Shown piece after piece: positions 16,055 to 23,908 of a stretch of DNA of 64,000 bases. Position 1 is the first letter of the stretch. Every line of letters begins with the position of its first letter. The translations under genes were made by a program, and so were the position numbers. The notes under the pieces are model-generated. The model ran no database searches, was not told the DNA's origin, and was given only the letters and a program-made list of their open reading frames with translations. This stretch comes from Kytococcus schroeteri (GTDB lineage: Bacteria; Actinomycetota; Actinomycetes; Actinomycetales; Dermatophilaceae), in assembly GCF_002847825.1 (NCBI RefSeq), contig NZ_PKIZ01000003.1, positions 1 through 64,000 on the forward strand. Direction: 5' to 3'.

Positions 16055-17266
16055 TCAGTCGGCCTGGGGCAGGTAGGGCCGCAGGATCTCCGGCACCGGG
16101 TGGTCACCGGCGATGTTGCGGAAGGGCCGGCCGTTGTTGGCCAGGTCGATCTGCAGACGCATCTCGGCCTCCTCCCACATCAGGCCCAGGCGCGCGTCCT
16201 CCAGCGGGAAGACGTGCTGGCTGCCACCGGGCACCAGGGTGATCTCCCCCATCACGATGCCGCGGGTGGTGCCGTAGAGGTCCACGCGCACGAAGGGCAG
16301 GGGAACGGCCTTGGAGAGCACCTTGGCGAACTCCACCATCTGCGGCAGCTTCGGGGAGAAGGGGATGTCGGTCTGCGAGGCCGGGTCGCGGCGCAGCGGG
16401 ATGTCGCGGCACTGGGCGTCGAAGTAGCGGAACTGCAGGTTCTCCTGCCAGCCCTGCGCGCCCCGGTGCATGGGGGCGCGGCGCGCGAAGCCGTAGCCCA
16501 CCTCGCCGTAGAAGGCGTAGATCTTGATGTCGGCGGGCAGCGGGTCGTCGCCCATGTCGGCCACCAGCATCTCCTCGGCGAACCAGGGGCCCAGCAGCTT
16601 GCGGTCGGTGGTGAGGTTCCTGACCACCTCGGCCCCGGTGATCCGGCGGCGTGTGGTGTCGTTGACCTCGTAGAGGTCGCGGGCGGCGTCCACGCGGCGC
16701 AGCGGGTACACGCCGCGCGAGCCGGCACCACCGTTGGACTTGATGACGAACTCCTCGGGCAGCTCCGAGAGGTCGATCTCGTTCTTGCGGGTCCAGATGC
16801 GCAGCACGTTGGGCGGCTGCACGCCGTGGCTGGCACCCAGGGCCAGGTTCTGCAGCTTCTTGGGGATGGCGCTGCGCGGGTGGTTCCGCAGGCCCTGGCT
16901 CTGCAGGTGCATCCGGCGGCGGCGGGCCTCGTAGAGGTGGTCCACGAAGCTCGGGTAGGCGCGCGCGTCGCCCGGGGCGGCGCCGACGGTGCCGGGGTAC
17001 CCGGCATCGTTCAGGGCCTTGACCTGACGGCGGGAGAGTTCGGCGCGCGGCAGGGTGCCGGGCTTGTCGCGGGTGAGGGTGGCGCCGTCGAGGTCGTCGC
17101 CGGGCTCCACTCCGGTGACGCCGGCCGAGGCACCGCGGAGGCGCTCGATCTCGGCCCGGGCCTCGCGGAGCTCGGCCTTCTGCTGACGGGCGAGCTCGCG
17201 CCACTCGTTGATTTTCTCGTCACGCCACTTGATGGCGGGGAGGTCACGCAGGGTGCGTCGGATCAT
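16055..17266 (-). CDS. TupA-like ATP-grasp protein (paralogue 3)
   Basis: A 403-residue TupA-like ATP-grasp protein, closest to paralogue 2. It begins MIRRTLRDLPAIKWRDEKIN and has a shorter coiled coil (QQKAELREARAEIERLRG). The core shows EEFVIKSNGGAGSRGVYPLRR, WFAEEMLVADMGD, DIKIYAFYGEVGYGF and FVRVDLYGTTRGIVMGEITLV; the end is AGDHPVPEILRPYLPQAD. The three paralogues form one local family by tandem duplication, yet each keeps its own promoter and two are separated by a terminator, so they are not one transcript. Start: ATG 17266 seven bases after TAGTGT. Proposed role: amide-bond formation in surface glycopolymer synthesis, by family only. Confidence 0.85.
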   Translation of the reverse strand: MIRRTLRDLPAIKWRDEKINEWRELARQQKAELREARAEIERLRGASAGVTGVEPGDDLDGATLTRDKPGTLPRAELSRRQVKALNDAGYPGTVGAAPGDARAYPSFVDHLYEARRRRMHLQSQGLRNHPRSAIPKKLQNLALGASHGVQPPNVLRIWTRKNEIDLSELPEEFVIKSNGGAGSRGVYPLRRVDAARDLYEVNDTTRRRITGAEVVRNLTTDRKLLGPWFAEEMLVADMGDDPLPADIKIYAFYGEVGYGFARRAPMHRGAQGWQENLQFRYFDAQCRDIPLRRDPASQTDIPFSPKLPQMVEFAKVLSKAVPLPFVRVDLYGTTRGIVMGEITLVPGGSQHVFPLEDARLGLMWEEAEMRLQIDLANNGRPFRNIAGDHPVPEILRPYLPQAD

Positions 17267-17273
17267 TCCCCGG

Positions 17274-17279
17274 ACACTA
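17274..17279 (-). promoter_or_regulatory. -10 box of ATP-grasp paralogue 3
   Basis: TAGTGT (minus strand) ends seven bases before ATG 17266; leaderless start predicted. Confidence 0.5.
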
Positions 17280-17313
17280 CCGGCCGATGCGGGCCCGACC
17301 GCACCAACGCGCC

Positions 17314-18921
17314 TCAGTCCACGCCGTGGTCGGCGAACCAGGAGGCCACCCGGCCCAGGTGGCGGTCCTCGGTCCAGAAGGCCGGCTGGGAGTGGTCGGC
17401 GCCGGGCACCACGTCGAGGCGGGAGTCGACGCCCTTGTCGCGCAGGGCCTCGTGCATCTGGCGTGACTGGGCGGCGGGGGCCACGCAGTCGGCGTCGCCG
17501 TGCAGCAGGTAGGTGGGGGCCGTCCTCGGGCTGGCCAGGGCCACGGGCGAGGCGGTGCGGCGCAGCCGGTCGCGCACGGCGGGGTCGGTGGCGTCGTGCA
17601 TGAGGATGTGGTCCTCGGCGGCCGTGGCCTTCGGGCAGCCCATGGCCCGACGCTGCTTCTTGCCGGTGAGCGGATCGTAGATGCCGAAGTAGCCGACCAC
17701 GGCGTCGACCGTGCCCGGGTGCGTGGCCGACTCCAGCGCCACGAGGTGGCCCCCGGCCGAGTCGCCGAAGAGGCCCACCTGCCGGCCGGCGCCCTGGCTG
17801 CGGGCCTTCTTCACCGCAGCGGTCACGCCGGCGTGCACGTCGTCCTTGGTGGCCGGCCAGGGGTGCTCGTCGGCCTTGCGGTACTCCACGGTGGCCACCC
17901 ACAGGCCCTGGTCGTGCAGACGCTGCACCACCCGGTTCTTGCGGGAGGACTCGTCCATGAACGCGTCGGCGCGGCCGCCCACCCAGCCGCCGCCGTGCAC
18001 GAGCACCACGACGTCCCGGCCGGGCTCGCCGGGCAGCAGGGCGTACTTCTGCTCGGCGGCGTCGCCGTAGTGGTACCAGTCGCTCCAGCCCTCGTCCGGG
18101 CTGGTGGGGCCGGACTCGCTGGGGCTCGGGCTGGGGCCGTCGGTGGGGCTCGTGCTGGAGGGGTCGGTCGGGTCGCCGGGCCCGCTGTCCGAGGGGGTCG
18201 GGGCGGAGTCGGTGGGGGCGGGCTCGTCCGTGGTCGGGGCCGAGTCGGTGGGGGCGGGCTCGTCCGTGGCCGGGGCCGAGTCGGTGGGGTCGGGCTCGTC
18301 CGTGGCCGGCGCGGTGTCGGTGGGGGCCGGCGCCGTGGGGTCGGTGGGCGCGGGATCCCCCGGGGCGGACACGGTGCCGCCGGACGGGGTGGGCGACGAG
18401 GTGGGCGCCCCCTCGGTGGGCTGCGTGGTGGTGGGCGCCGACGCACCGGGCTGCCCCGGGTCCACGACGGGGTCACCGGGCTGGGGGGCGCCGGGGGCGG
18501 AGCCGTCGGTTCCGCCGTCCGTGGGCTGCCCCGTGCCCGGGTCGTCGGACTGGGCGGACGTGCCCGGCTGGCCCGACGCGGCGGGCTGCTCCGGTGCGGG
18601 CGCGGCACCAGCACCGTCGTCGGGGTCCCCGACGCCGCCCGCTCCGTCCTCGCCGCCGGTCGCGGCCGGGTCACCCGGCTGGCCGGGCGCAGCGCTCGTG
18701 CCCTCCGCCGACGGGCCGGGCTGCGCCCCCTCGTCACCGGCTGCACCGTCACCGGAGGCGACCTCCGACGCGGCGGGCTGCCCCTCTCCCCCGGACGGCG
18801 CCGCGGTGACGGCCGTGGTGGGGCCGGCAGCCCCCTCGCCCGGGAGGCCTCCGCCACACCCGGTGACAGTCAGGGCGGCACACACGGCGAAGACGGTTGT
18901 CTGCATCGGGGAGGTGGTCAC
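17314..18921 (-). CDS. Lipoprotein alpha/beta-hydrolase (BD-FAE/HSL-like esterase) with long linker
   Basis: A 535-residue lipoprotein esterase. A short signal peptide ends at a lipobox (LTVTGC, Cys22). Residues ~25-285 are a low-complexity Pro/Ser/Thr/Asp/Gly linker, including three in-frame 12-residue repeats of the type DSAPATDEPAPT. The catalytic domain (~290-535) is an alpha/beta-hydrolase: oxyanion loop VVVLVHGGGWVGG, nucleophile elbow LFGDSAGGHLVA, Asp region LLHGDADCVAP and His in PGADHSQPAF. The linker would hold the enzyme away from the membrane. Start: GTG 18921 with GAGAGGA upstream; ATG 18906 is an alternative. It lies 33 bp after aroD, last in a three-gene operon. Confidence 0.87.
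   Translation of the reverse strand: MTTSPMQTTVFAVCAALTVTGCGGGLPGEGAAGPTTAVTAAPSGGEGQPAASEVASGDGAAGDEGAQPGPSAEGTSAAPGQPGDPAATGGEDGAGGVGDPDDGAGAAPAPEQPAASGQPGTSAQSDDPGTGQPTDGGTDGSAPGAPQPGDPVVDPGQPGASAPTTTQPTEGAPTSSPTPSGGTVSAPGDPAPTDPTAPAPTDTAPATDEPDPTDSAPATDEPAPTDSAPTTDEPAPTDSAPTPSDSGPGDPTDPSSTSPTDGPSPSPSESGPTSPDEGWSDWYHYGDAAEQKYALLPGEPGRDVVVLVHGGGWVGGRADAFMDESSRKNRVVQRLHDQGLWVATVEYRKADEHPWPATKDDVHAGVTAAVKKARSQGAGRQVGLFGDSAGGHLVALESATHPGTVDAVVGYFGIYDPLTGKKQRRAMGCPKATAAEDHILMHDATDPAVRDRLRRTASPVALASPRTAPTYLLHGDADCVAPAAQSRQMHEALRDKGVDSRLDVVPGADHSQPAFWTEDRHLGRVASWFADHGVD
18206..18313. repeat. Three 36-bp tandem repeats inside esterase linker
   Basis: Three near-identical 36-bp units (18206-18241, 18242-18277, 18278-18313), each coding 12 residues of the linker; flanking sequence holds decayed partial copies. 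Copy number may vary between strains by slippage without changing the frame. Confidence 0.85.
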
Positions 18922-18954
18922 GACGGTCCTCTCGGGCAGGGGTTCTCGGGACGG

Positions 18955-19764
18955 TCAGGGTGCGGGCGGCTCGCCTCCCGGCCCGCACAGGCCCTCCACC
19001 GTAGCCGCCACCAGGTGCACGTCGAGCTGCCCCGGCGCGCTGGCCGCGCCCGCGTGGGCGAAGGTGAGGAACCCGCCACAGGCCGGCCCCACCAGCCGGG
19101 TGACCTGCCCCGCCGCGCCCATGCCCAGCATCGCGACGGGGACGCCCGAGGTGCTCACCCGGTCCAGGACGGCGAGCAGCTCGAGGGCCGCCGGGGTGTC
19201 CGCGGGCGTGGTGGCGAGCTTCACCGCATCGGCCCCGGTGGCGCGCAGGTCGGCCACCTGCTGCTCCAGCTCGGCCTCCGGCGCCTGGCCGGACCAGTCG
19301 TGGTGGCTCACCAGGCGGGGCACGCCGGCGGCGCGGAGGGCGGCCAGGGCGGCGTCGCGCTGCGGGTGGTCGAGCTCCACGTCCACGAGGTCCACCCCCG
19401 GCAGGTCCGCGAGTCGCTCCACGAGGGCGAGGTACTCCTGCGGCGTGGCGTGCCCCTCGCCGCCCTGCCCGGCGGTGCGGTAGGTCACCAGCAGCGGCAC
19501 CCCGTCCAGGGCCTCGACGAGGCGTGCCAGCAGGTCCGGCAGGTCGGTGAGCAGGTCGGCCACCGGCGCGGCGAGGTGGTCCACCCGCCACTCCACGAGG
19601 TCGGCCGGGCCCGAGCACGCCCGCGCGGCCGAGGCCAGCACCTCCTCGGGGGTGGAGCCCATCACGGGCACGGCGACGGCGGGGGCACCGGGGCCGAACG
19701 AGCGGGCGCCCACCCGGACGCGGGGGACGGGGGCGGTCTCGGTGGCGCGGTCGGCGGAGCTCAT
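18955..19764 (-). CDS. aroD: Type I 3-dehydroquinate dehydratase
   Basis: A 269-residue type I dehydroquinase, converting 3-dehydroquinate to 3-dehydroshikimate by a Schiff-base route. Family landmarks: LVEWRVDHL (substrate-binding Glu/Arg), VTYRTAGQGG, the catalytic histidine H155 in VSHHDW and the Schiff-base lysine K182 in DAVKLATTP; the 27-residue gap between them equals that of the Salmonella enzyme (143 and 170). It sits between two esterase genes on the same strand (4 bp from the one upstream, 33 bp from the one downstream). Most actinobacteria use type II AroQ for the shikimate pathway, so this may be catabolic (quinate) or a substitute. Confidence 0.92.
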   Translation of the reverse strand: MSSADRATETAPVPRVRVGARSFGPGAPAVAVPVMGSTPEEVLASAARACSGPADLVEWRVDHLAAPVADLLTDLPDLLARLVEALDGVPLLVTYRTAGQGGEGHATPQEYLALVERLADLPGVDLVDVELDHPQRDAALAALRAAGVPRLVSHHDWSGQAPEAELEQQVADLRATGADAVKLATTPADTPAALELLAVLDRVSTSGVPVAMLGMGAAGQVTRLVGPACGGFLTFAHAGAASAPGQLDVHLVAATVEGLCGPGGEPPAP

Positions 19765-19768
19765 CGCC

Positions 19769-20713
19769 TCAGCCTGCCGCGCCGGAGGCGGCCCCAGCGG
19801 CCGGGGCGTGCTCGTCCACGAAGTCCAGCACCGCCGGCAGCGTGGTGCCGTCGGTGAACGCCGGCCCGCCGTGCCCCTGGCCCGGCAGGCTCACCAGCTC
19901 CACCGGCACGTGCGCGTCGGCCAGGGCGTCGTGCATCTGCTGCGACTGCTCCGGCGGCACGATGCAGTCGTCCTGGCCGTGCAGCAGCACCATCGGCGGG
20001 GAGTCCGGGGTCACCCGGTGCACCGGCGAGGCGGCCCGGGCGCGCTCCAGCTGCTGCGGGGTGGTCGGCTCGGTGCCGAACACGTTGGGTGCCCCCACGT
20101 CCACCTGCGGGCAGCCGCGGGCCGTGCGCTGGCCGGCCGAGGTGGTGAAGTCGTGCAGCCCGTAGTACGCGGCCACCACGTCCACCTCGCGCGGGTGCGT
20201 GGTGCCCTCCAGGGCGGCCAGGTGCCCGCCGGCGGAGTCGCCCGCCAGCAGCAGGCGGGCGTCGGCGCCCTGCTCGCGCGCCGCGCGGACGGCGTGGCGC
20301 GTGGCAGCGTGCACGTCGTCGGCGGTGGCGGGCCACGGGGCGCGGTCGGCGTACCGGTACTCCACGGCGGCCACCCACCACCCGTCGTCATGCAGGGCGC
20401 GCACCAGGGCGTTGAGGGGCGATGCGGGGTCCACGTAGGCGCCGGCGGTGCCGCCCACCCAGCTGCCGCCGTGCACGAGCACCGCCACGCCGCCGTCCTG
20501 CTCACCGGGCAGCATCAGGTAGCGCTGCCGCTCGTCGGGGCCGTAGGACACCCAGTCCGACCAGGTGGCCGCCTCGCCGTCCGGTGCGGTGACGGTCGCC
20601 GGCGAGGCCGGGTCGGGCGCGGTGGGGCCGCCCCCGTCGTCGGAGCACGCGGCCAGCACGAGGCAGGCGGCGGTGAGCGAGGCGAGGGGGGCGAGGCGGT
20701 GGCGGGTGGGCAC
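19769..20713 (-). CDS. Lipoprotein alpha/beta-hydrolase (esterase), second paralogue
   Basis: A 314-residue lipoprotein esterase, paralogous to the one at 17.3-18.9 kb but without the long linker. The signal peptide ends LVLAACSDD. The catalytic domain shows VAVLVHGGSWVGG, the elbow LLAGDSAGGHLAAL, an acid region LLHGQDDCIVP and the histidine in PGQGHGGPAF. Aromatic/charged blocks shared with the paralogue include WSDWVSYG and APWPATADDVHA. It is the first gene of the operon with aroD. Start: GTG 20713; the frame further upstream has no coding bias. Substrate unknown; surface ester groups or carbohydrate esters are plausible. Confidence 0.87.
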   Translation of the reverse strand: MPTRHRLAPLASLTAACLVLAACSDDGGGPTAPDPASPATVTAPDGEAATWSDWVSYGPDERQRYLMLPGEQDGGVAVLVHGGSWVGGTAGAYVDPASPLNALVRALHDDGWWVAAVEYRYADRAPWPATADDVHAATRHAVRAAREQGADARLLLAGDSAGGHLAALEGTTHPREVDVVAAYYGLHDFTTSAGQRTARGCPQVDVGAPNVFGTEPTTPQQLERARAASPVHRVTPDSPPMVLLHGQDDCIVPPEQSQQMHDALADAHVPVELVSLPGQGHGGPAFTDGTTLPAVLDFVDEHAPAAGAASGAAG

Positions 20714-20844
20714 GGTGTGAGTGTCGCGCCCTCGGCCGGGTCGTTCCAACCCGGGACGTCGCCCCTGCTCGCCTATCCTTCGCTCGATCGACCAGACGCC
20801 CCTGGGGCCACACCCCACCGGCGGGCCCGACCCGGGGAGACCAC

Positions 20845-23106
20845 GTGACCACCGCGCGCCGCCGCACCCCCGCACGCTCCGTCGCCCCGGTGAGCGGCCG
20901 AGGACGACGCCCCGCCCCGCGGGGCCCGCGCGTGCGCCCCCTGCCCGACCGCGTGCGCCGCGTGCCCGCCCCCGGCACCCGGGCGGCGGCCCAGCGCGAC
21001 ACACAGCGACCGGCCACCCCGGCCACGGCCCCCACCGGGTTCCGCCCCGACATCGAGGGCCTGCGCGCCGTGGCGGTGCTCTCGGTGATGGCGTACCACG
21101 CCGGCCTGCCCTTCGTGCCCGGCGGCTTCTCGGGCGTGGACGTGTTCTTCGTGCTCTCGGGCTTCCTCATCACCGGCCAGCTCCTCAAGGAGGTGCGCTC
21201 CACCGGCACGGTGGACCTGCCGGCCTTCTACGGGCGCCGCTTCAAGCGCCTGCTGCCGGCCGCCACCCTCGTGCTGGCGTTCACCGCCGTGGCCTCCTGG
21301 CTGCTGCTGCCGTCCACTCGGTGGCGCGAGATGTGGGGCGACGTCGCGGCATCGGCGCTGTACGTCGTCAACTGGCGCCTGGCCGACCGCTCCACCGACT
21401 ACCTCGCCGAGGACTCCCAGCCCTCCCCGGTGCAGCACTACTGGTCGCTCGCGGTGGAGGAGCAGTTCTACCTGCTGTGGCCGCTGGTGCTGCTCGGCGT
21501 GGCGATGGTGGTGCGCCGCCAGCGCACGCGGCTGGGCCCCACGGCCGTGGGCGGGCTGCTCCTCATCGGCCTGCCGTCCTTCGCGTGGTCGTTGTGGGCC
21601 ACCGCGCACACGCCGGAGTCGGCCTACTTCGTCACCACCACGCGGCTGTGGGAGCTCGTGGTGGGCGCCGTGGTGGCCTGCGGCGCCGGGTTCTGGCCGC
21701 GCCTGCGCCGCCCCGCCGCATCGGGCCTGGTGCTGCTGGGCGTGGTGCTGGTGCTGGCCGGCTTCTTCCTGGTCACGCCCGCCACCCCGTGGCCCGGCAG
21801 CGCGGCCCTGCTGCCCACCCTGGGCACCGCGATGGTGGTGGCCGGTGGCGTCTCCGGCGGGGGTGTCCTGCTGGCCGGGCTGCGCTCCGCGCCGATGGTG
21901 TGGGTGGGCGGCCTGAGCTACTCGCTGTACCTGTGGCACTGGCCGCTGGTGGTGCTGGTGGACCAGGGCCCGTTCGACGGGGACGCCCCGCTGTGGGCCA
22001 CCCTGCTGGCCGTGCTGGTGGCCGTGCCGGCCGCGTGGGCGGGCCACCGGCTGGTGGAGAACCCGGTGCGCTTCGCCCCGGCGTTCAAGCGCACCCGCAA
22101 CGCCCTGCTGCTGGGCGCGGGACTCACCGGGGTGACCGCCGCCGCGGCGCTGGTGGCCATCGGGTCGCAGCGGACCGAGCCGGCCGTGGACCTGACCGTC
22201 GGCCACCACGGCGCCGAGCAGCTGCTGCCCGACCCCGGTGCCGGCAGCGTGCCCGCGGACGTGGAGCCCGTGGTGCGGCCCGAGGCGTTCGCGGCCGACC
22301 CGGCATCGATCACGCCGGCGCCGACGACCGCCGTCGAGGACGTGCCGCCCACCCACGCGCGCGGCTGCCACGTGACCCAGGAGAGCCCGGACCCGGTGGA
22401 GTGCCGCTTCGGCGACCCCGAGGGCGACGTGGTGGTGGCCGTGGCCGGCGACTCCAAGGCCGACCAGTGGCTGCCCGCCCTGGACGACTGGGCGAGGCGG
22501 CGCGGGTACCTGGTGGTGTCGTACACGAAGTCGTCCTGCACCTGGGCCGACGCGCCCCTCACCCAGCACAAGGGGTACGCCAGCTGCATGGCCTGGGGCG
22601 CCGGGGTGCGCGAGCGCCTCACCGCGCTGGAGCCGGACGTGCTGGTCGTCAGCGGCGGGGCCCACGTGGCGTTTGCCGGCGGAGAGACCCGCGAGTACGG
22701 CGTGGAGCCGCTGGTGGCGGGGTACGAGCGCAACTGGCGGCCCCTCGCCGAGCGGGGGACGCGGGTGGTGGCGCTGTTGGACGTGCCCGTGCCACCGACG
22801 AAGGTGTACGAGTGCGTGGCCGAGCACCGGCAGGACGTGACGGCCTGCGACTGGCCGGCCGCCGAGGGCAAGGGCTCGCCCCCGTTGCGTGGTGCCGTGG
22901 ACCGGGTGGAGGACGCCACCGTGGTGGACCTCAACGACTTCCTCTGCCCCGAGGGGACCTGCCGGGCCGTGGTGGGCGGGGTGCTCACCTACCGGCAGGG
23001 CGCGCACGTGACGGCGAGCTGGGTGCGGTCGATGCAGAAGGTGCTCGACGCGCGGTTCGACGCCGCGCTCGAGGGCCACGTGCCAGCCCGCGGCGGCGAG
23101 GGCTGA
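20845..23106 (+). CDS. OafA/YrhL-type acyltransferase with SGNH domain
   Basis: A 753-residue membrane O-acyltransferase. After an Arg/Pro/Ala-rich cytoplasmic tail (~65 residues) comes the acyltransferase-3 domain (~66-430, about 10 helices) with the motifs FRPDIEGLRAVAVLSVMAYH and GFSGVDVFFVLSGFLITG, and HYWSLAVEEQFYLLWP. The extracytoplasmic SGNH domain (~500-740) contains block I as VAVAGDSKADQWLP with Ser near 536. Such proteins move acyl groups to surface sugars such as peptidoglycan or teichoic acids. Start: GTG 20845 with GGGGAGA upstream; TATCCT at ~20773 may be its -10. The neighbouring esterases and ATP-grasp enzymes suggest a surface-modification region. Confidence 0.92.
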   Translation: MTTARRRTPARSVAPVSGRGRRPAPRGPRVRPLPDRVRRVPAPGTRAAAQRDTQRPATPATAPTGFRPDIEGLRAVAVLSVMAYHAGLPFVPGGFSGVDVFFVLSGFLITGQLLKEVRSTGTVDLPAFYGRRFKRLLPAATLVLAFTAVASWLLLPSTRWREMWGDVAASALYVVNWRLADRSTDYLAEDSQPSPVQHYWSLAVEEQFYLLWPLVLLGVAMVVRRQRTRLGPTAVGGLLLIGLPSFAWSLWATAHTPESAYFVTTTRLWELVVGAVVACGAGFWPRLRRPAASGLVLLGVVLVLAGFFLVTPATPWPGSAALLPTLGTAMVVAGGVSGGGVLLAGLRSAPMVWVGGLSYSLYLWHWPLVVLVDQGPFDGDAPLWATLLAVLVAVPAAWAGHRLVENPVRFAPAFKRTRNALLLGAGLTGVTAAAALVAIGSQRTEPAVDLTVGHHGAEQLLPDPGAGSVPADVEPVVRPEAFAADPASITPAPTTAVEDVPPTHARGCHVTQESPDPVECRFGDPEGDVVVAVAGDSKADQWLPALDDWARRRGYLVVSYTKSSCTWADAPLTQHKGYASCMAWGAGVRERLTALEPDVLVVSGGAHVAFAGGETREYGVEPLVAGYERNWRPLAERGTRVVALLDVPVPPTKVYECVAEHRQDVTACDWPAAEGKGSPPLRGAVDRVEDATVVDLNDFLCPEGTCRAVVGGVLTYRQGAHVTASWVRSMQKVLDARFDAALEGHVPARGGEG

Positions 23107-23124
23107 GCCGGACCACTCACCGAG

Positions 23125-23207
23125 GACCCCCGAACTGGACCAGGACCCCTGGGCTGGGTCAGGAACACCCCACCGTGGCGAGGGGGTCCTGACCCAGGCC
23201 GGGGGTC
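23125..23207. terminator. Nested inverted repeats after acyltransferase
   Basis: Inner arms CTGGGTCAGGA (23154-23164) and TCCTGACCCAG (23187-23197), with outer arms GACCCCCG (23125-23132) and CGGGGGTC (23200-23207). A likely terminator 20-100 bases after the acyltransferase stop. Confidence 0.55.
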
Positions 23208-23224
23208 TCTGCGTGGGAGATGCC

Positions 23225-23288
23225 GGCGTGCGCTATCTCACATCACTCTGAGTTTGGAACATCCGCACGCCTGTTTACCGTTGTGCGG
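23225..23288 (+). promoter_or_regulatory. AT-richer leader with alternative hairpins before DUF4242 operon
   Basis: GGCGTGCG (23225-23232) can pair with CGCACGCC (23264-23271), while CCGCAC (23263-23268) can pair instead with GTGCGG (23283-23288); the two pairings exclude each other. The region is clearly richer in A/T than its surroundings and contains TTGGAA and TACCGT 16 bp apart (a possible -35/-10). It may be a promoter/operator or an RNA switch for the operon starting at 23345. Confidence 0.4.
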
Positions 23289-23344
23289 CGTCGACGGTGC
23301 CGACCGCACCGGCCGCACTCCCCCACCGCCCCCGAGGAGCACCC

Positions 23345-23908
23345 ATGAGCCTGCAGCTGATCGAGATCGTCCCCGCCGACACCGCTCGCGAGGCCGTGTC
23401 CGCCCTGCTCGACCGCACGGCATCGACCCTCACCGAGGCAGGCCACGAGCTGGTGGAGGCCCAGGTGACCTCCGACCGCGGCCGTGTCTTCGTCATCGCC
23501 GAGGTGCAGGGCGAGGCCGATGCCGCGCCCGCCGCCGACCTGGCCACCGCGCTGGGCGACGCCGCCGCCGAGGTCTCCGAGCCCGCCACCGTGCGCCTCG
23601 TGGGCGCCGAGCTGGCCGACGTGAAGGCCGCCCGCCCCGCCGCCGGCTACCTGGTGGAGTGGGACATCCCCGCCGAGATCACCATGGACGCCTACCTGGC
23701 GCGCAAGAAGGCCAACGCCCCCAAGTACGCCGACGTGCCCGAGACCTCCTTCCTGCGCACCTACGTCCGCGAGGACACGGCCAAGTGCCTGTGCTTCTAC
23801 GACGCCCCGGACACCGACGCCGTGGTGCGCGCCCGCGAGGCCGTGAGCACCCCCATCGACCGCCTGCACGTGCTGGACCTCGACCTGCTGCGGGGTGTGG
23901 GCCGGTGA
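23345..23908 (+). CDS. DUF4242 (SCO4226-like) domain protein
   Basis: A 187-residue protein whose C-terminal half (~100-187) matches DUF4242, a small ferredoxin-like fold known from the nickel-binding SCO4226 of Streptomyces. Visible landmarks are DAYLARKKANAPKYADVPE and the segment TAKCLCFYDAPDTDAV, where two cysteines could bind a metal. The N-terminal half (LIEIVPADTAREAVSALLDR) has a similar beta-alpha-beta pattern, so the protein may be a pseudo-dimer. Start: ATG 23345 with GAGGAG at the right distance. It opens a six-gene operon and its stop overlaps the next GTG. Role unknown; a redox or metal link to the following acyl-CoA-dehydrogenase-like protein is inferred only. Confidence 0.75.
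   Translation: MSLQLIEIVPADTAREAVSALLDRTASTLTEAGHELVEAQVTSDRGRVFVIAEVQGEADAAPAADLATALGDAAAEVSEPATVRLVGAELADVKAARPAAGYLVEWDIPAEITMDAYLARKKANAPKYADVPETSFLRTYVREDTAKCLCFYDAPDTDAVVRAREAVSTPIDRLHVLDLDLLRGVGR

Noticed and set aside
14603..17512. Plus-strand open frame of about 970 codons opposite the ATP-grasp genes
   Set aside because: Repeats in it merely mirror the paralogy of the two real genes on the other strand.
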